From contig CALSMN010000006.1 in NCBI GenBank assembly GCA_943787465.1, forward strand, positions 141,105 to 205,104: a stretch of 64,000 nucleotides of DNA, in the 5' to 3' direction. This stretch comes from an uncultured Bacteroidia bacterium. GTDB taxonomy: Bacteria > Bacteroidota > Bacteroidia > NS11-12g > UBA9320. Positions within the stretch are counted from its first letter, which is position 1, and every line of letters begins with the position of its first letter. Positions 49,529-57,887 of this stretch are shown here, piece by piece. Below the pieces are notes generated by a model. It saw only the letters and a list, made by a program, of their open reading frames with translations. It had not been told where the DNA came from and made no database searches. The position numbers and the translations under genes were made by a program.

Positions 49529-50839
49529 CTATTTTTCTAACTTAGCAATTAAATCAAAAGATTCCGCTCCAATTATTTGCGTATTTACAAAATCACCCAC
49601 TCGAATATAACCTTCATTTAATGGTATAATAACTTCATTATCCACTTCTGGAGAATCAAATTGAGTCCTACCAATATAACTATCTCCCTCTATCCTATCA
49701 ATAACAACTTGTTGTGTTGATCCAATTAGAGCCTGATTATGACCCCAGGATATATCATGCTGCAAGGCCATAATTTCATCAGCTCTACTCAGTTTTAGTT
49801 CCATATCAACATGATCGTCCATGGTCCCAGCATGTGTGCCCTCTTCGTGTGAATACGTAAATACACCAAGCCTATTGAATTGATATCGCGTCACAAAGTC
49901 CTTTAGTTCGTCAAAATCTTTATCATATTCTCCAGGATGGCCAACCAATAGTGTAGTTCTTAGTGCTATTCCTGAAACTTCTGACTTTATACGATCCAAC
50001 ACTTCTTCAGTTCTTCTTTTGGTGATACCTCGACGCATTGATTTCAATACGTTATCGGAAATATGCTGAATAGGTATATCTAGGTATTTACAAATGTTGG
50101 GTTTAGCATTCATAATAGGCAGTATATCAAAAGGAAATTTCGATGGATATGCATAATGTAATCGGATCCATTTAAGACCATCCACGTCACTTAATCGATC
50201 CATTAATTCAGCTAATTTTCTATCCCCATAAAGATCGATTCCATAGTAAGTGGAATCTTGAGCAATAAGCATAATTTCTTGAATACCGTCTCTTACTAGA
50301 GCTTTTGCTTCGGTGACGAGATCTTCCATTGATTTTGAAACATGTTTGCCACGCATCAGCGGAATAGCACAAAAAGAACAAGGTCTATCACATCCCTCCG
50401 ATATTTTCATGTAGGCATAATGTTTAGAAACGGAAGACTTACGTTCACCGAGGAGTTCTTTTCGGTAATCAACACCTAAATTATTTAAAAGTTGAGGCAA
50501 CTCAAATGTACCATACCATTTATCGACTTCAGGAATTTCTGGTGATAAATCAGCCTTAAAACGTTCAGACAAACAACCCGTGACAATCAGGTTTTGAAGA
50601 TTTCCTGCTTTTTTAGCTTCAGCATAATCTAATATCGTGTCGATACTTTCTTGTTTTGCATTGTCAATAAAACCACAGGTGTTAATAATGACGGTATCTG
50701 CACCTTCTGTATCCTCATGAACCGTTTGAATATTCGCATGACTCAATTGAGATTGAATAACTTCAGAGTCTACTGTATTTTTGGAGCATCCAAGAGTTAC
50801 AATAGCCACTTTATTGGGTTTGTGTGTTTTTGTTTTCAT
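49529..50839 (-). CDS. rimO: Ribosomal protein S12 methylthiotransferase RimO
   Basis: A 436-residue radical-SAM enzyme that methylthiolates Asp88 of ribosomal protein S12. The N-terminal UPF0004 domain has TLGCSKNTVDSEV with cluster-binding cysteines; the radical-SAM cluster motif is SEGCDRPCSFCAIPLMRG; the C-terminal TRAM domain (about 370-436) ends EVIIPLNEGYIRVGDFVNTQ. The TLGCSKN start separates RimO from MiaB. Its ATG directly follows the ftsY stop and bshC follows six bases later. Confidence 0.96.
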   Translation of the reverse strand: MKTKTHKPNKVAIVTLGCSKNTVDSEVIQSQLSHANIQTVHEDTEGADTVIINTCGFIDNAKQESIDTILDYAEAKKAGNLQNLIVTGCLSERFKADLSPEIPEVDKWYGTFELPQLLNNLGVDYRKELLGERKSSVSKHYAYMKISEGCDRPCSFCAIPLMRGKHVSKSMEDLVTEAKALVRDGIQEIMLIAQDSTYYGIDLYGDRKLAELMDRLSDVDGLKWIRLHYAYPSKFPFDILPIMNAKPNICKYLDIPIQHISDNVLKSMRRGITKRRTEEVLDRIKSEVSGIALRTTLLVGHPGEYDKDFDELKDFVTRYQFNRLGVFTYSHEEGTHAGTMDDHVDMELKLSRADEIMALQHDISWGHNQALIGSTQQVVIDRIEGDSYIGRTQFDSPEVDNEVIIPLNEGYIRVGDFVNTQIIGAESFDLIAKLEK

Positions 50840-51787
50840 TTATTTAAATAATGAATTAATGAATGTTTTAGAATCAAAAAGTTGTAAGTCATTCATTTTT
50901 TCACCCACACCAATGTATTTTATAGGAATTTTAAATTGGTCACTTATGCCAATGACTACCCCTCCTTTGGCCGTTCCGTCAAGCTTAGTTAATGCTAATG
51001 AAGACACGTCAGTTGCAGCCGTAAACTGTTTAGCTTGTTCAAACGCATTTTGCCCAGTACTCGCATCCAGAACCAGCATCACCTCATGAGGTGCACCAAT
51101 TATCTGTTTATCCATTACGCGTTTAATTTTAGATAGCTCATTCATTAAATTTACCTTGTTATGTAAACGACCTGCAGTATCAATAATAATCACATCTGCT
51201 TGTTGATCGGCTCCGTATTTCACTGCTTCAAAAGCAACTGCAGCTGGGTCTGTATTCATTCCTTTCTCGACCACTTCTACTCCTACACGTTCTCCCCAAA
51301 TTTTAATTTGATCAACCGCAGCGGCTCTAAATGTATCTGCTGCTCCTAGAACCACTTTCAATCCTTGTGATTTAAATAAATTCGCTAATTTACCAATAGT
51401 TGTTGTTTTACCAACACCATTTACTCCTACAACCATAATAACATAAGGCTTGACCTCTTGCTGGTTCTGTTGTTGTTCATTTTCCGAAATCAATTGAATG
51501 ATTTCTTCTTTCAGCATAGATTGGAGCTGTTCTTCTGATAGATATTTGTCTTTAGAAACTCGCGATTCTATTCGATTGATTATTTTAACTGTGGTCTCCA
51601 CACCCACATCAGAGGATATCAGTAACTCTTCAATACTATCTAAAAAATCGTCATCAATTTTACTTTTTCCAATGACAGCTTTTGAGAGTTTATCTAAAAA
51701 TGATGTTCTTGTTCTCTCAAGACCATTCTCCAATTTTTCTTTTTGGATCTCGGTTGGTTTTTTCTTAAAAAAGTCTAATAATCCCAT
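50840..51787 (-). CDS. ftsY: Signal recognition particle receptor FtsY
   Basis: A 315-residue SRP receptor GTPase. NG domain only, with a short basic N-terminus (MGLLDFFKKKPTEIQKEK); G1 is GVNGVGKTTTIGKLA, then DTFRAAAVDQ, DTAGRLHNKVNLM and TKLDGTAKGG. It docks SRP-ribosome complexes at SecYEG. The start is taken at ATG 51787; an in-frame ATG four codons upstream lies closer to the terminator hairpin and is less typical. It follows the rpmB-rpmG-DUF4295 operon, whose terminator ends ten bases before this ATG and contains the likely ftsY promoter in its loop. Confidence 0.97.
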   Translation of the reverse strand: MGLLDFFKKKPTEIQKEKLENGLERTRTSFLDKLSKAVIGKSKIDDDFLDSIEELLISSDVGVETTVKIINRIESRVSKDKYLSEEQLQSMLKEEIIQLISENEQQQNQQEVKPYVIMVVGVNGVGKTTTIGKLANLFKSQGLKVVLGAADTFRAAAVDQIKIWGERVGVEVVEKGMNTDPAAVAFEAVKYGADQQADVIIIDTAGRLHNKVNLMNELSKIKRVMDKQIIGAPHEVMLVLDASTGQNAFEQAKQFTAATDVSSLALTKLDGTAKGGVVIGISDQFKIPIKYIGVGEKMNDLQLFDSKTFINSLFK

Positions 51788-51797
51788 GGGTGAAAAC

Positions 51798-51829
51798 AAA
51801 AAAGCTTCCCATCAAAAATAGGAAGCTTT
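51798..51829 (-). terminator. Terminator of rpmB-rpmG-DUF4295 with a promoter box in its loop
   Basis: Perfect 9-base stem AAAGCTTCC / GGAAGCTTT, reading on the reverse strand into T6. The loop is TATTTTTGATG, and its first eight bases are an exact -7 box. Confidence 0.85.
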
Positions 51830-51843
51830 CTATTCTAAAACAA
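51813..51843 (-). promoter_or_regulatory. Promoter of ftsY lying across the terminator
   Basis: On the reverse strand TTG (51841-51843), a 20-base spacer made largely of the terminator's left arm, and TATTTTTG (51813-51820) in the loop. The predicted transcript starts near 51808, inside the right arm, so the new mRNA would lack the hairpin. Confidence 0.55.
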
Positions 51844-51854
51844 TTCTGTTAGTA

Positions 51855-52010
51855 TTATTTGGCCAAGGCTTCTTTCACAGATTCCGTTGGCATCATTTCT
51901 TCTCTGAATGTGTACGCACCAGTTTTTGGTGTTCTAACACAACGTATAACTTTAGCCCAATCTCTTCCAGATCCAGCTTTTTTGAGTGTTGCTACTACTT
52001 TCTTTGCCAT
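51855..52010 (-). CDS. DUF4295 small protein
   Basis: A 51-residue basic protein, MAKKVVATLKKAGSGRDWAK at the start and KTGAYTFREEMMPTESVKEA near the end, the complete pattern of DUF4295. This family is found almost only in Bacteroidota, always behind L28 and L33, and structural work on Bacteroidota ribosomes suggests small lineage-specific ribosomal proteins of this kind, though I state that from memory. Here it is the third gene of rpmB-rpmG-DUF4295, two bases after rpmG. The gene is shorter than usual ORF cut-offs. Confidence 0.93.
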   Translation of the reverse strand: MAKKVVATLKKAGSGRDWAKVIRCVRTPKTGAYTFREEMMPTESVKEALAK

Positions 52011-52012
52011 GA

Positions 52013-52195
52013 TTATTTAATTTCTTTGTGAACCGTTACTTTTTTCATATATGGATTGTATTTTTTTAATTCAATCCGTTCTGTGGTGTTCCTTTTATTT
52101 TTTGTTGTGATGTATCGAGACATTCCTGGAGTGTTGGTTCCTTTTTGTTCTGTACATTCTAATATTACCTGTACTCTATTACCTTTCTTTGCCAT
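52013..52195 (-). CDS. rpmG: 50S ribosomal protein L33
   Basis: A 60-residue L33 opening [18 protein letters not shown], with [20 protein letters not shown] and a [17 protein letters not shown] end. Only one Cys is present, so this is the zinc-free form. It sits near the E site of the 50S subunit. Second gene of the rpmB operon, three bases after rpmB. Confidence 0.97.
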   Translation of the reverse strand: MAKKGNRVQVILECTEQKGTNTPGMSRYITTKNKRNTTERIELKKYNPYMKKVTVHKEIK

Positions 52196-52198
52196 GGG

Positions 52199-52432
52199 TT
52201 ATATTTTTCCGTTTTTCAATAAACTGTTTAAGCAAGCACTGATTCCTTTTTTATTGATTGTCTTCAAAGCTGAAGTACTTACTTTCAAAGTAATCCACTC
52301 ATCTTGTTCAGGAAGGTAGAATTTTTTGGTTTGAAGATTAGGATAAAATCTTCTTTTAGTTCTGCGTTTTGAGTGAGAAACATTGTTACCACTCATTGCT
52401 TTTTTACCTGTTAAATCACAAACTCTAGACAT
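52199..52432 (-). CDS. rpmB: 50S ribosomal protein L28
   Basis: A 77-residue L28: MSRVCDLTGKKAMSGNNVSH, then SKRRTKRRFYPNLQTKKFYL and a helical C-terminus (ALKTINKKGISACLNSLLK). It is needed for late 50S assembly and 70S formation. First gene of rpmB-rpmG-DUF4295, preceded by a clear promoter with the box-plus-GCAGCCC style also seen at rpsF. Confidence 0.98.
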   Translation of the reverse strand: MSRVCDLTGKKAMSGNNVSHSKRRTKRRFYPNLQTKKFYLPEQDEWITLKVSTSALKTINKKGISACLNSLLKNGKI

Positions 52433-52451
52433 ACCTCTACTTTTAGGGCTG

Positions 52452-52482
52452 CAAATATGTTGTTAATTTTTGATTTTTACAA
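52452..52482 (-). promoter_or_regulatory. Promoter of the rpmB operon
   Basis: On the reverse strand TTG (52480-52482), 20 bases, CATATTTG (52452-52459), followed by CAGCCC as at the rpsF promoter. Leader of about 15 bases. Confidence 0.6.
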
Positions 52483-52485
52483 CAA

Positions 52486-53676
52486 CTAAGGATACAAAAG
52501 ATATTTTTTTCTTAAGAGCTTGTATTTATCTAAGTCTTCTTGCCATGATTTACGAATTTCTGTAGACGTCATCCCTGATATAACTTGGTTCTTGAAGGAC
52601 GAATTACCAACTAATTTGTATATAAAATCTTTAAAAAATGGACCATTTTCTTCTGTATTATTTTTATAAAAAAGGAGAAACCATTCTAAATTAAGTTCAG
52701 GTTTTTCAAAAAAAGACGGATTTTTAGTATCCTCTATTCTATAACCTCCGCAAATTTCGCCTTCATATTTGGGATGATCTGATATTCCGGGTATTGCATG
52801 TGGAGTAAATTCAATTTCTCCTTTGAAACCTGGCCTTCCTACCATCTGAAATGGGGTTGAAGTGCCTCTACCAATACTTACATTTGTTCCTTCAAATAAT
52901 CCAAGGTATGGATATAGATATACGGAGTTCATATTGGGCAAATTGGGGGATGGTTTGATGGGTAATTGATATAAGCTATCATGAGTATAGTTTTCACATT
53001 TGATTATAGTATAGTCACATTTAACTTTATTTTTTAACCAATTTTCTCCTTGAATCATTCCTGCTAATTCACCAACTGTCAAGCCATGAACAATTGGGAT
53101 GGGGTGCATTCCAATAAAGGAACTGTATTCTTTTTGTAAAATTGGTCCATCAACATAAAATCCATTAGGATTGGGTCTATCTAGAATAATGAGTTTTTTG
53201 TTTTGTTCTGCGCATGACTCCATAACATAATGCATGGTAGATATATAGGTATAAAAACGAACGCCAACATCTTGAATATCAAAAATTACTACGTCAATAT
53301 CTTGGAGCATTTCAGGTGTTGGTTTTTTATTTTTACCATATAACGAAACAACGGAAAGACCTGTTTTAATATCCACACCATTATCTATAAGGGCTCCTGC
53401 ACTATGATCGCCTCTAAAGCCATGTTCCGGTGCAAATACTTTTCGAATATCAATGCCCAAATTTTTTAAGGTATCAACTAAATGAACAGATCCAATTGTG
53501 GAAGTTTGATTGACCAACAATGCTACTCGCTTATCTTTAATTTGTGGCAAATATGTTGAAAGCTGTTGGGCTCCAGTGATTATTTTACTATTGCTCTTTT
53601 GATATTGTGCTGTACTCATGGACGTGCATGAGAAAAAAATCATCATCAAAAAGCTAAAAAGTACAGTTTTCTTCAT
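52486..53676 (-). CDS. namZ: DUF1343 exo-beta-N-acetylmuramidase, NamZ-like
   Basis: A 396-residue protein with an N-terminal lipobox (FLMMIFFSC, Cys at about residue 15), so probably a lipoprotein. The DUF1343/NamZ domain has KRVALLVNQTSTIG, VFAPEHGFRGDHSAG, VIFDIQDVGVRFYTYISTMH and ILDRPNPNGFYVDGP, and near the end GRPGFKGEIEFTP. NamZ removes N-acetylmuramic acid from the non-reducing ends of peptidoglycan fragments for recycling. The open frame extends upstream to 53850 across the divergent permease gene; ATG 53676 is chosen because it begins the signal peptide. Confidence 0.93.
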   Translation of the reverse strand: MKKTVLFSFLMMIFFSCTSMSTAQYQKSNSKIITGAQQLSTYLPQIKDKRVALLVNQTSTIGSVHLVDTLKNLGIDIRKVFAPEHGFRGDHSAGALIDNGVDIKTGLSVVSLYGKNKKPTPEMLQDIDVVIFDIQDVGVRFYTYISTMHYVMESCAEQNKKLIILDRPNPNGFYVDGPILQKEYSSFIGMHPIPIVHGLTVGELAGMIQGENWLKNKVKCDYTIIKCENYTHDSLYQLPIKPSPNLPNMNSVYLYPYLGLFEGTNVSIGRGTSTPFQMVGRPGFKGEIEFTPHAIPGISDHPKYEGEICGGYRIEDTKNPSFFEKPELNLEWFLLFYKNNTEENGPFFKDFIYKLVGNSSFKNQVISGMTSTEIRKSWQEDLDKYKLLRKKYLLYP

Positions 53677-53697
53677 TTGTATGTTAATCTTGTAAAT

Positions 53698-53705
53698 CAA
53701 AAGTA
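53698..53705 (-). promoter_or_regulatory. -7 promoter box for namZ
   Basis: Reverse strand TACTTTTG, exact consensus, 21 bases before the namZ ATG and overlapping the first base of the divergent permease start codon. Confidence 0.45.
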
Positions 53706-54924
53706 TGCAATTTGGATACCATATCGCTAAAAAGCTAAGCTTTAAAACCCAACAGACGTTTACAAAAACAGTCACTTTGCTAGCTATCATAGCGGTATCA
53801 ATTAGTGTTTCGGTTGTCATCCTATCTTTTGGAATTCTTCTCGGCTTCAAAAAAGAAATTCGTGAAAAAGTAAAAGGTTATGCTGGGGATATTAACGTTA
53901 CTCGATATCAACTTGCCTCTGGTAATGAGACGAACCTTTTTGATATTGATTCTGCTTTTATAACAAAAACAAAAAATGATCCTGCTATTGAATCCATATA
54001 TCCATTTATTCACAAAGCAGGAATACTAAAATCTGACTCTACTCTAGAAGGTATTATTTTCAAAGGGGTACCCGCCAATTTCAATTTTTATTTTTATCAA
54101 AAACATTTGGTTTGGGGTAAAATACCTATTTATTCTGACACCAGTGATTCCTATGACATCCTAATATCCGAGTACACTGCAACTATTTTAGATTTGGATA
54201 CTGGAGATAGAGTAGATCTTTATTTTATTGACCAAGCTGATGTTCGAAGAAGAAAACCTAAAATTTGTGGAGTTTTTAATACGGGGTTACGAGAATTTGA
54301 CAAACAATTTGCCATTGCAGACTTGAGATCTATCCAACGTATCGTTGATCAGACATACACCCAGGCTGGCGGGTATCAAATCAACATTAAAGACGCCAAT
54401 TCTACACCAGAAATTCAAGACCAATTATCCAAATTACTGGATTATACGTATGCTATACAGACTATGCAAGACCTGTATCCAACCATGTTTCAGTGGTTAG
54501 ATATTGTTGACACAAATGTCCTCGTCATTATTATTCTTATGAGTATTGTGGCTATCATCAATATTATTACAATGCTTCTTATTTTGATTATTGAGCGAAT
54601 TCCAATGATTGGTATTTTAAAGTCCATGGGTGCTTCATCGTCTAAAATTGGTAGCATTTTTAATTGGCAAGGTGGATTTATTTTGTTTGGAGGTTTATTA
54701 CTAGGCAATATAATAGCGTTAGGATTAGCTCATTTACAAAAAAAGTATACGATTATTCAACTAAATCCGGACACCTATTACATGGATGCTGTACCTTTTC
54801 ACTTACCCTTGACTACTTGGTTTATATAAATTTAGTAGCATTATTGGTATGTTTTATATTTACATACATCCCTATTCGCCTTATTCACAGAATCCAACCC
54901 GTTCAAAGCATCCAATTTAGCTAG
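53705..54924 (+). pseudogene. LolC/LolE-like ABC transporter permease, frameshifted near its C-terminus
   Basis: A permease of about 406 residues once one missing base is restored. The N-terminal helix (about 22-48: TVTLLAIIAVSISVSVVILS) is followed by a periplasmic MacB-like domain and three C-terminal helices with IIERIPMIGILKSMGASSSK, the FtsX/LolC signature. The frame stops at 54829 after LPLTTWFI, inside the last periplasmic loop; in the -1 frame it continues INLVALLVCFIFTYIPIRLI and ends RIQPVQSIQFS, exactly as LolC/E proteins end. A missing T in the TTT at 54821-54823 explains it. It would release lipoproteins to LolA. No ATPase partner is adjacent. Confidence 0.85.
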
Positions 54925-55075
54925 GTTTACCCCTTACATTCACATGGTCGTATGGACAATTAACACATTTGTTACCACAACAATTCCCTCGTTTGAGATG
55001 ATATGCTTCTGTAAAAACTAAGAGACCATCTTCATTGTAATAATAGTCTTTTACTTCTTCAGGTGCGCTCCGCAT
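54917..55075 (-). CDS. DUF5522 small Cys-rich protein
   Basis: A 52-residue reverse-strand gene. It has the full family pattern: DYYYNEDGLLVFTEAYHLKR followed by GNCCGNKCVNCPYDH, with four clustered Cys probably binding a metal or cluster. Function unknown. Its ATG (55075) lies inside the last 25 bases of the potassium channel gene, and its stop overlaps the convergent permease by eight bases, so it is packed tightly on both sides. Below usual ORF length limits, hence easily missed. Confidence 0.85.
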   Translation of the reverse strand: MRSAPEEVKDYYYNEDGLLVFTEAYHLKRGNCCGNKCVNCPYDHVNVRGKPS

Positions 55076-55878
55076 TTTTTGCAATAATTAGATGTAGTGT
55101 CTTTTCAATATGGTTACAGTCATAACACACCAACTTACCGTTGGTTTGTGAAAGCTCTACACTAACAATACCTGTCGGTACTGCAATGACAGCATATCCT
55201 AAAATCATTAATGCTGCACTTAAAAATTGTCCCAAAGCTGTAACTGGAGCTATATCTCCATATCCAACCGTAGTTAATGTAACAACAGCCCAATATATGC
55301 TCCTCGGGATACTAGTAAAACCCGCCTCCTCTGGTTCTATAACATACATAAGTGTCCCCATTACGACAACAATAACTAGAACAACACCAAAAAAAACAGT
55401 AATTTTTGCGCCGCTTCTTCTAATGGCTGAACCCATACCTTGAGCTTCACCCATAAAACGGGTCAATCGTAATACTTTAAATATACGTAATAAACGAATC
55501 GTTCTTATTACCCTAAATAATGGAGATGCCGGAAAGAAGAAGGTCAGATATGTGGGTATCGTACTGACCAAGTCTATCACTCCCCAGAAACTAAAAACAT
55601 ACCGTTTGGTATGTCTACTAACCAATAATCTTGCAAAATACTCGAGTGTGAAAACTGCTGTGAAAAAATATTCAGCATATTTAAGTTCCAAAAAATAATC
55701 TGCATGAATCGACGGAACACTGTCAGCCATCAGAGTTAAGGATGCTAAATAAAATCACCCATAGTAGCCATATATCAAAGCGCCTACCTTCTTGGGTATC
55801 TGCTTCAAAAATAATGACATGCCACTTTTCTTTGTAGGACAAATCAATTCGTTCATGAATAGATGGATATTTTGCCAT
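55051..55878 (-). pseudogene. Voltage-gated-type potassium channel (ion transporter), two frameshifts
   Basis: A six-helix channel of about 275 residues when corrected. The central open frame (55059-55730) has the S2-S6 part with an Arg-rich S4 (FRVIRTIRLLRIFKVLRLTR) and the selectivity filter TLTTVGYGDIAP. The N-terminus is in another frame: ATG 55878, KWHVIIFEADTQEGRRFD, then S1 (WLLWVILFSIL); joining needs one base removed at 55740-55741. The true C-terminus is also in another frame: after CYDCNHIEK, restoring one A at 55102-55105 gives DTTSNYCKKCGAHLKK, completing a CxxC...CxxC zinc ribbon. It follows rnhB by 37 bases. Indels look like sequencing errors but could be decay. Confidence 0.85.
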
Positions 55879-55915
55879 ATGAGCTACGAAGTTACCAGCG
55901 TTTGTTGTAGACTTA

Positions 55916-56518
55916 TCAACAAAAAAAATTAAGGATTGATATACCTTTAAGTTTGAATGTTTTTCTGTGGCAATCTAAATATCCGAGTTTTTGAATAGAC
56001 TCCACATGTTTTTTTGTGCCATAACCTTTATTTTTTTCAAAGCCATAGGCAGGATGTATTAAACTCAGGTTATCCATGTAAGTATCCCTGTGCGTTTTGG
56101 CCAAAATACTCGCTGCTGCAATACTTTTAAACTTCGAATCTCCTTTAACAATGGTTGTATAGGTGTAGTCATCAAATGGCTTAAATTGATTGCCATCTAT
56201 TAAAAGATGATCTGGTCTAACTTTTAGCTTTTGAACGGCACGTTGCATGGCTAGAATACTACAATTAAGTATATTATACTCCTCAATTTCGCGTTCAGTA
56301 CAGCTTGCTACTGCCCAAGCTGTAGCCTTTAATTCAATTTGTATGCGTAATTTTTGACGAACGGCTGCTGATAATTTTTTGGAATCATCCAATAGAGGAA
56401 GTCTTACACCTGTGGGGAGAATTACAGCTGCGGCATATACTGGACCCGCTAGACAACCTCGTCCAGCTTCATCACACCCAGCTTCTACTCTATTTTTATG
56501 AAAATAGCTTTTGAGCAT
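55916..56518 (-). CDS. rnhB: Ribonuclease HII
   Basis: A 200-residue RNase HII that nicks at ribonucleotides in DNA. The catalytic pattern is VEAGCDEAGRGCLAGPVYAA (Asp-Glu), then LLIDGNQF with the third acidic residue and SIAAASILAKTHRD with the fourth. Length is standard. A -7 box (TATTTTTG) ends four bases upstream of the ATG. It is divergent from the methyltransferase gene, with the two promoters interleaved; the channel gene follows it on the same strand. Confidence 0.97.
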   Translation of the reverse strand: MLKSYFHKNRVEAGCDEAGRGCLAGPVYAAAVILPTGVRLPLLDDSKKLSAAVRQKLRIQIELKATAWAVASCTEREIEEYNILNCSILAMQRAVQKLKVRPDHLLIDGNQFKPFDDYTYTTIVKGDSKFKSIAAASILAKTHRDTYMDNLSLIHPAYGFEKNKGYGTKKHVESIQKLGYLDCHRKTFKLKGISILNFFC

Positions 56519-56541
56519 CGAACAAAAATAACATAAGTTTG
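56511..56541 (+). promoter_or_regulatory. Promoter of the methyltransferase gene, reaching into rnhB
   Basis: TTG (56511-56513) lies inside the first codons of rnhB, followed by 20 bases and TAAGTTTG (56534-56541). Leader about five to six bases to ATG 56551. Confidence 0.5.
56523..56530 (-). promoter_or_regulatory. -7 promoter box for rnhB
   Basis: Reverse strand TATTTTTG, exact consensus, four bases before the rnhB ATG and inside the spacer of the opposite promoter. Confidence 0.4.
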
Positions 56542-56550
56542 CATGCCGAT

Positions 56551-57273
56551 ATGCTCAAATACAGAGACACCATATACAACAACTATTTCACCAACCAAGT
56601 CAATAAATTAGATATTGACCACATGGCAATGCTTGAAGAACAAACACTTCATAATAAAAGAGAATTGGTGCATCTTTTGCCTGAGAATAAGGATGCTAAA
56701 ATTGTAGACTTAGGATGTGGTTTTGGGACGTTCATCAAACCAGCCATAGATGCAGGATATGTGAATATTTCGGGTTACGATATTAGTGAAGAGCAAGTTA
56801 AAATTGCGCATAAACTTGGCCTAAAAAATATTCATTGCATGAGCATCGAAGATTATTTTGCAAAAGGAGATAAGGTGGATGTATTGATGGGGTTAGACAT
56901 TATCGAACACTTTACCAAAGATGAACTTATTGACTTTCTGACCCAAGCTAAATCCTGCCTTAATCCGGGAGGAAAAATAATCTTACGCACTCCCAATATG
57001 GATGCACCACAAACTAGTGTATATGCCTTTGGTGATATCAGTCACGAAACATTGCTCAATAAAAGTTCTGCTCTTCAAGTAATGCGAAGTATCGGTTTTA
57101 ATAACATTGATGTACGTGGAGGACTGATTCGAAATCAAAATCCAGTATTAGAAGTCATCCGAAAAATAGGTTGGTGGAAATACACCATGTTTAAAAAAAT
57201 TATTCTTTTTTGCACAGCTCGTACATGGCATAATGTGGTATTTGAGCCTAACTTGTTGATTGTGGCCAGTTAA
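56551..57273 (+). CDS. Class I SAM-dependent methyltransferase
   Basis: A 240-residue protein with the SAM fold: motif I VDLGCGFGTFIKPAI (about residues 43-57), ISGYDISEEQVKIA for motif II, and LMGLDIIEHFTKDELIDFL for motif IV. The domain is typical of small-molecule or glycan methyltransferases (UbiG/Methyltransf_23-like). No substrate-specific motif is recognised. The start is placed at ATG 56551 because the upstream TTG (56539) lies in the promoter box. It converges on the dnaX tail. Confidence 0.85.
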   Translation: MLKYRDTIYNNYFTNQVNKLDIDHMAMLEEQTLHNKRELVHLLPENKDAKIVDLGCGFGTFIKPAIDAGYVNISGYDISEEQVKIAHKLGLKNIHCMSIEDYFAKGDKVDVLMGLDIIEHFTKDELIDFLTQAKSCLNPGGKIILRTPNMDAPQTSVYAFGDISHETLLNKSSALQVMRSIGFNNIDVRGGLIRNQNPVLEVIRKIGWWKYTMFKKIILFCTARTWHNVVFEPNLLIVAS

Positions 57274-57283
57274 TGCTAACTAC

Positions 57284-57887
57284 TTATTCAAAATCTAAAT
57301 AAAATCGACTTGAAAATTCTTCGAGATCAGGGTATTTTTCAATGAGTGCCTCCATCTGTTGCTTGGGTGAAAATAATTTATACGCACTAATTTGTTTGGC
57401 ATTGACTTGGCACGAAACCTCTGATAATATAAATCCATGGGTATTGAAATACTCCATCAATTTGGATTTTTCTTCTATAATTTCTGACTCAACTAACTTT
57501 GAACCTACTGTGAAAACAATCTCGTTGTTGGAAACCTCAATCATCGGGTCAGCAAAAAAGGCAGCTAAACTTGTTCTTTTTTGAGTAATAAGTTCCTTAG
57601 AATATTCCTTAAATAGATGAGTAGCCGTTTCTATAGATAAATCCTTTAAATCGTTGGTTATGGATTTTGTTTCTTTATTTTCAGGAATAGGCTGTTTGTA
57701 ATTTGTATCCTTATTTGTTTTCAGCAGATTACTCAAACTACCAATACGAACCACTTCTGATATTTCCTGAGTCTCCTTAGCAGGTGAGGAAACTTCAGTT
57801 TGACTCTCCACCTCATCTGAATGATATGATTCAAATAAATGAGAATAATAACCGGTTTGACTAAGAATTAATTTTTTTGGCTTTTTT
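57284..57887 (-). CDS. dnaX: Tau-specific C-terminal domain of DnaX in the -1 frame
   Basis: This open frame has no ATG near its beginning, only a GTG at 57811, and continues upstream without a stop into the A10 run of dnaX. From that run it reads KKPKKLILSQTGYYSHLFE, an unstructured acidic linker, and then a compact domain (last 110 residues, ATHLFKEYSKELITQKRTS to the end) like the C-terminal domain of Bacteroidota DnaX. It is therefore taken as the tau part of the same gene, reached by a -1 shift or by transcripts with eleven A. A separate gene is unlikely. Tau would bind the polymerase core and helicase. Confidence 0.75.

Noticed and set aside
54664..54924. Separate small membrane-protein gene after the permease
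   Set aside because: Only its second half looks like protein, and that half is the missing C-terminus of the LolC/E-like permease.
57284..57811. Independent hypothetical gene downstream of dnaX
   Set aside because: No ATG; the frame is open back to the A10 run and the content matches the DnaX C-terminal domain.
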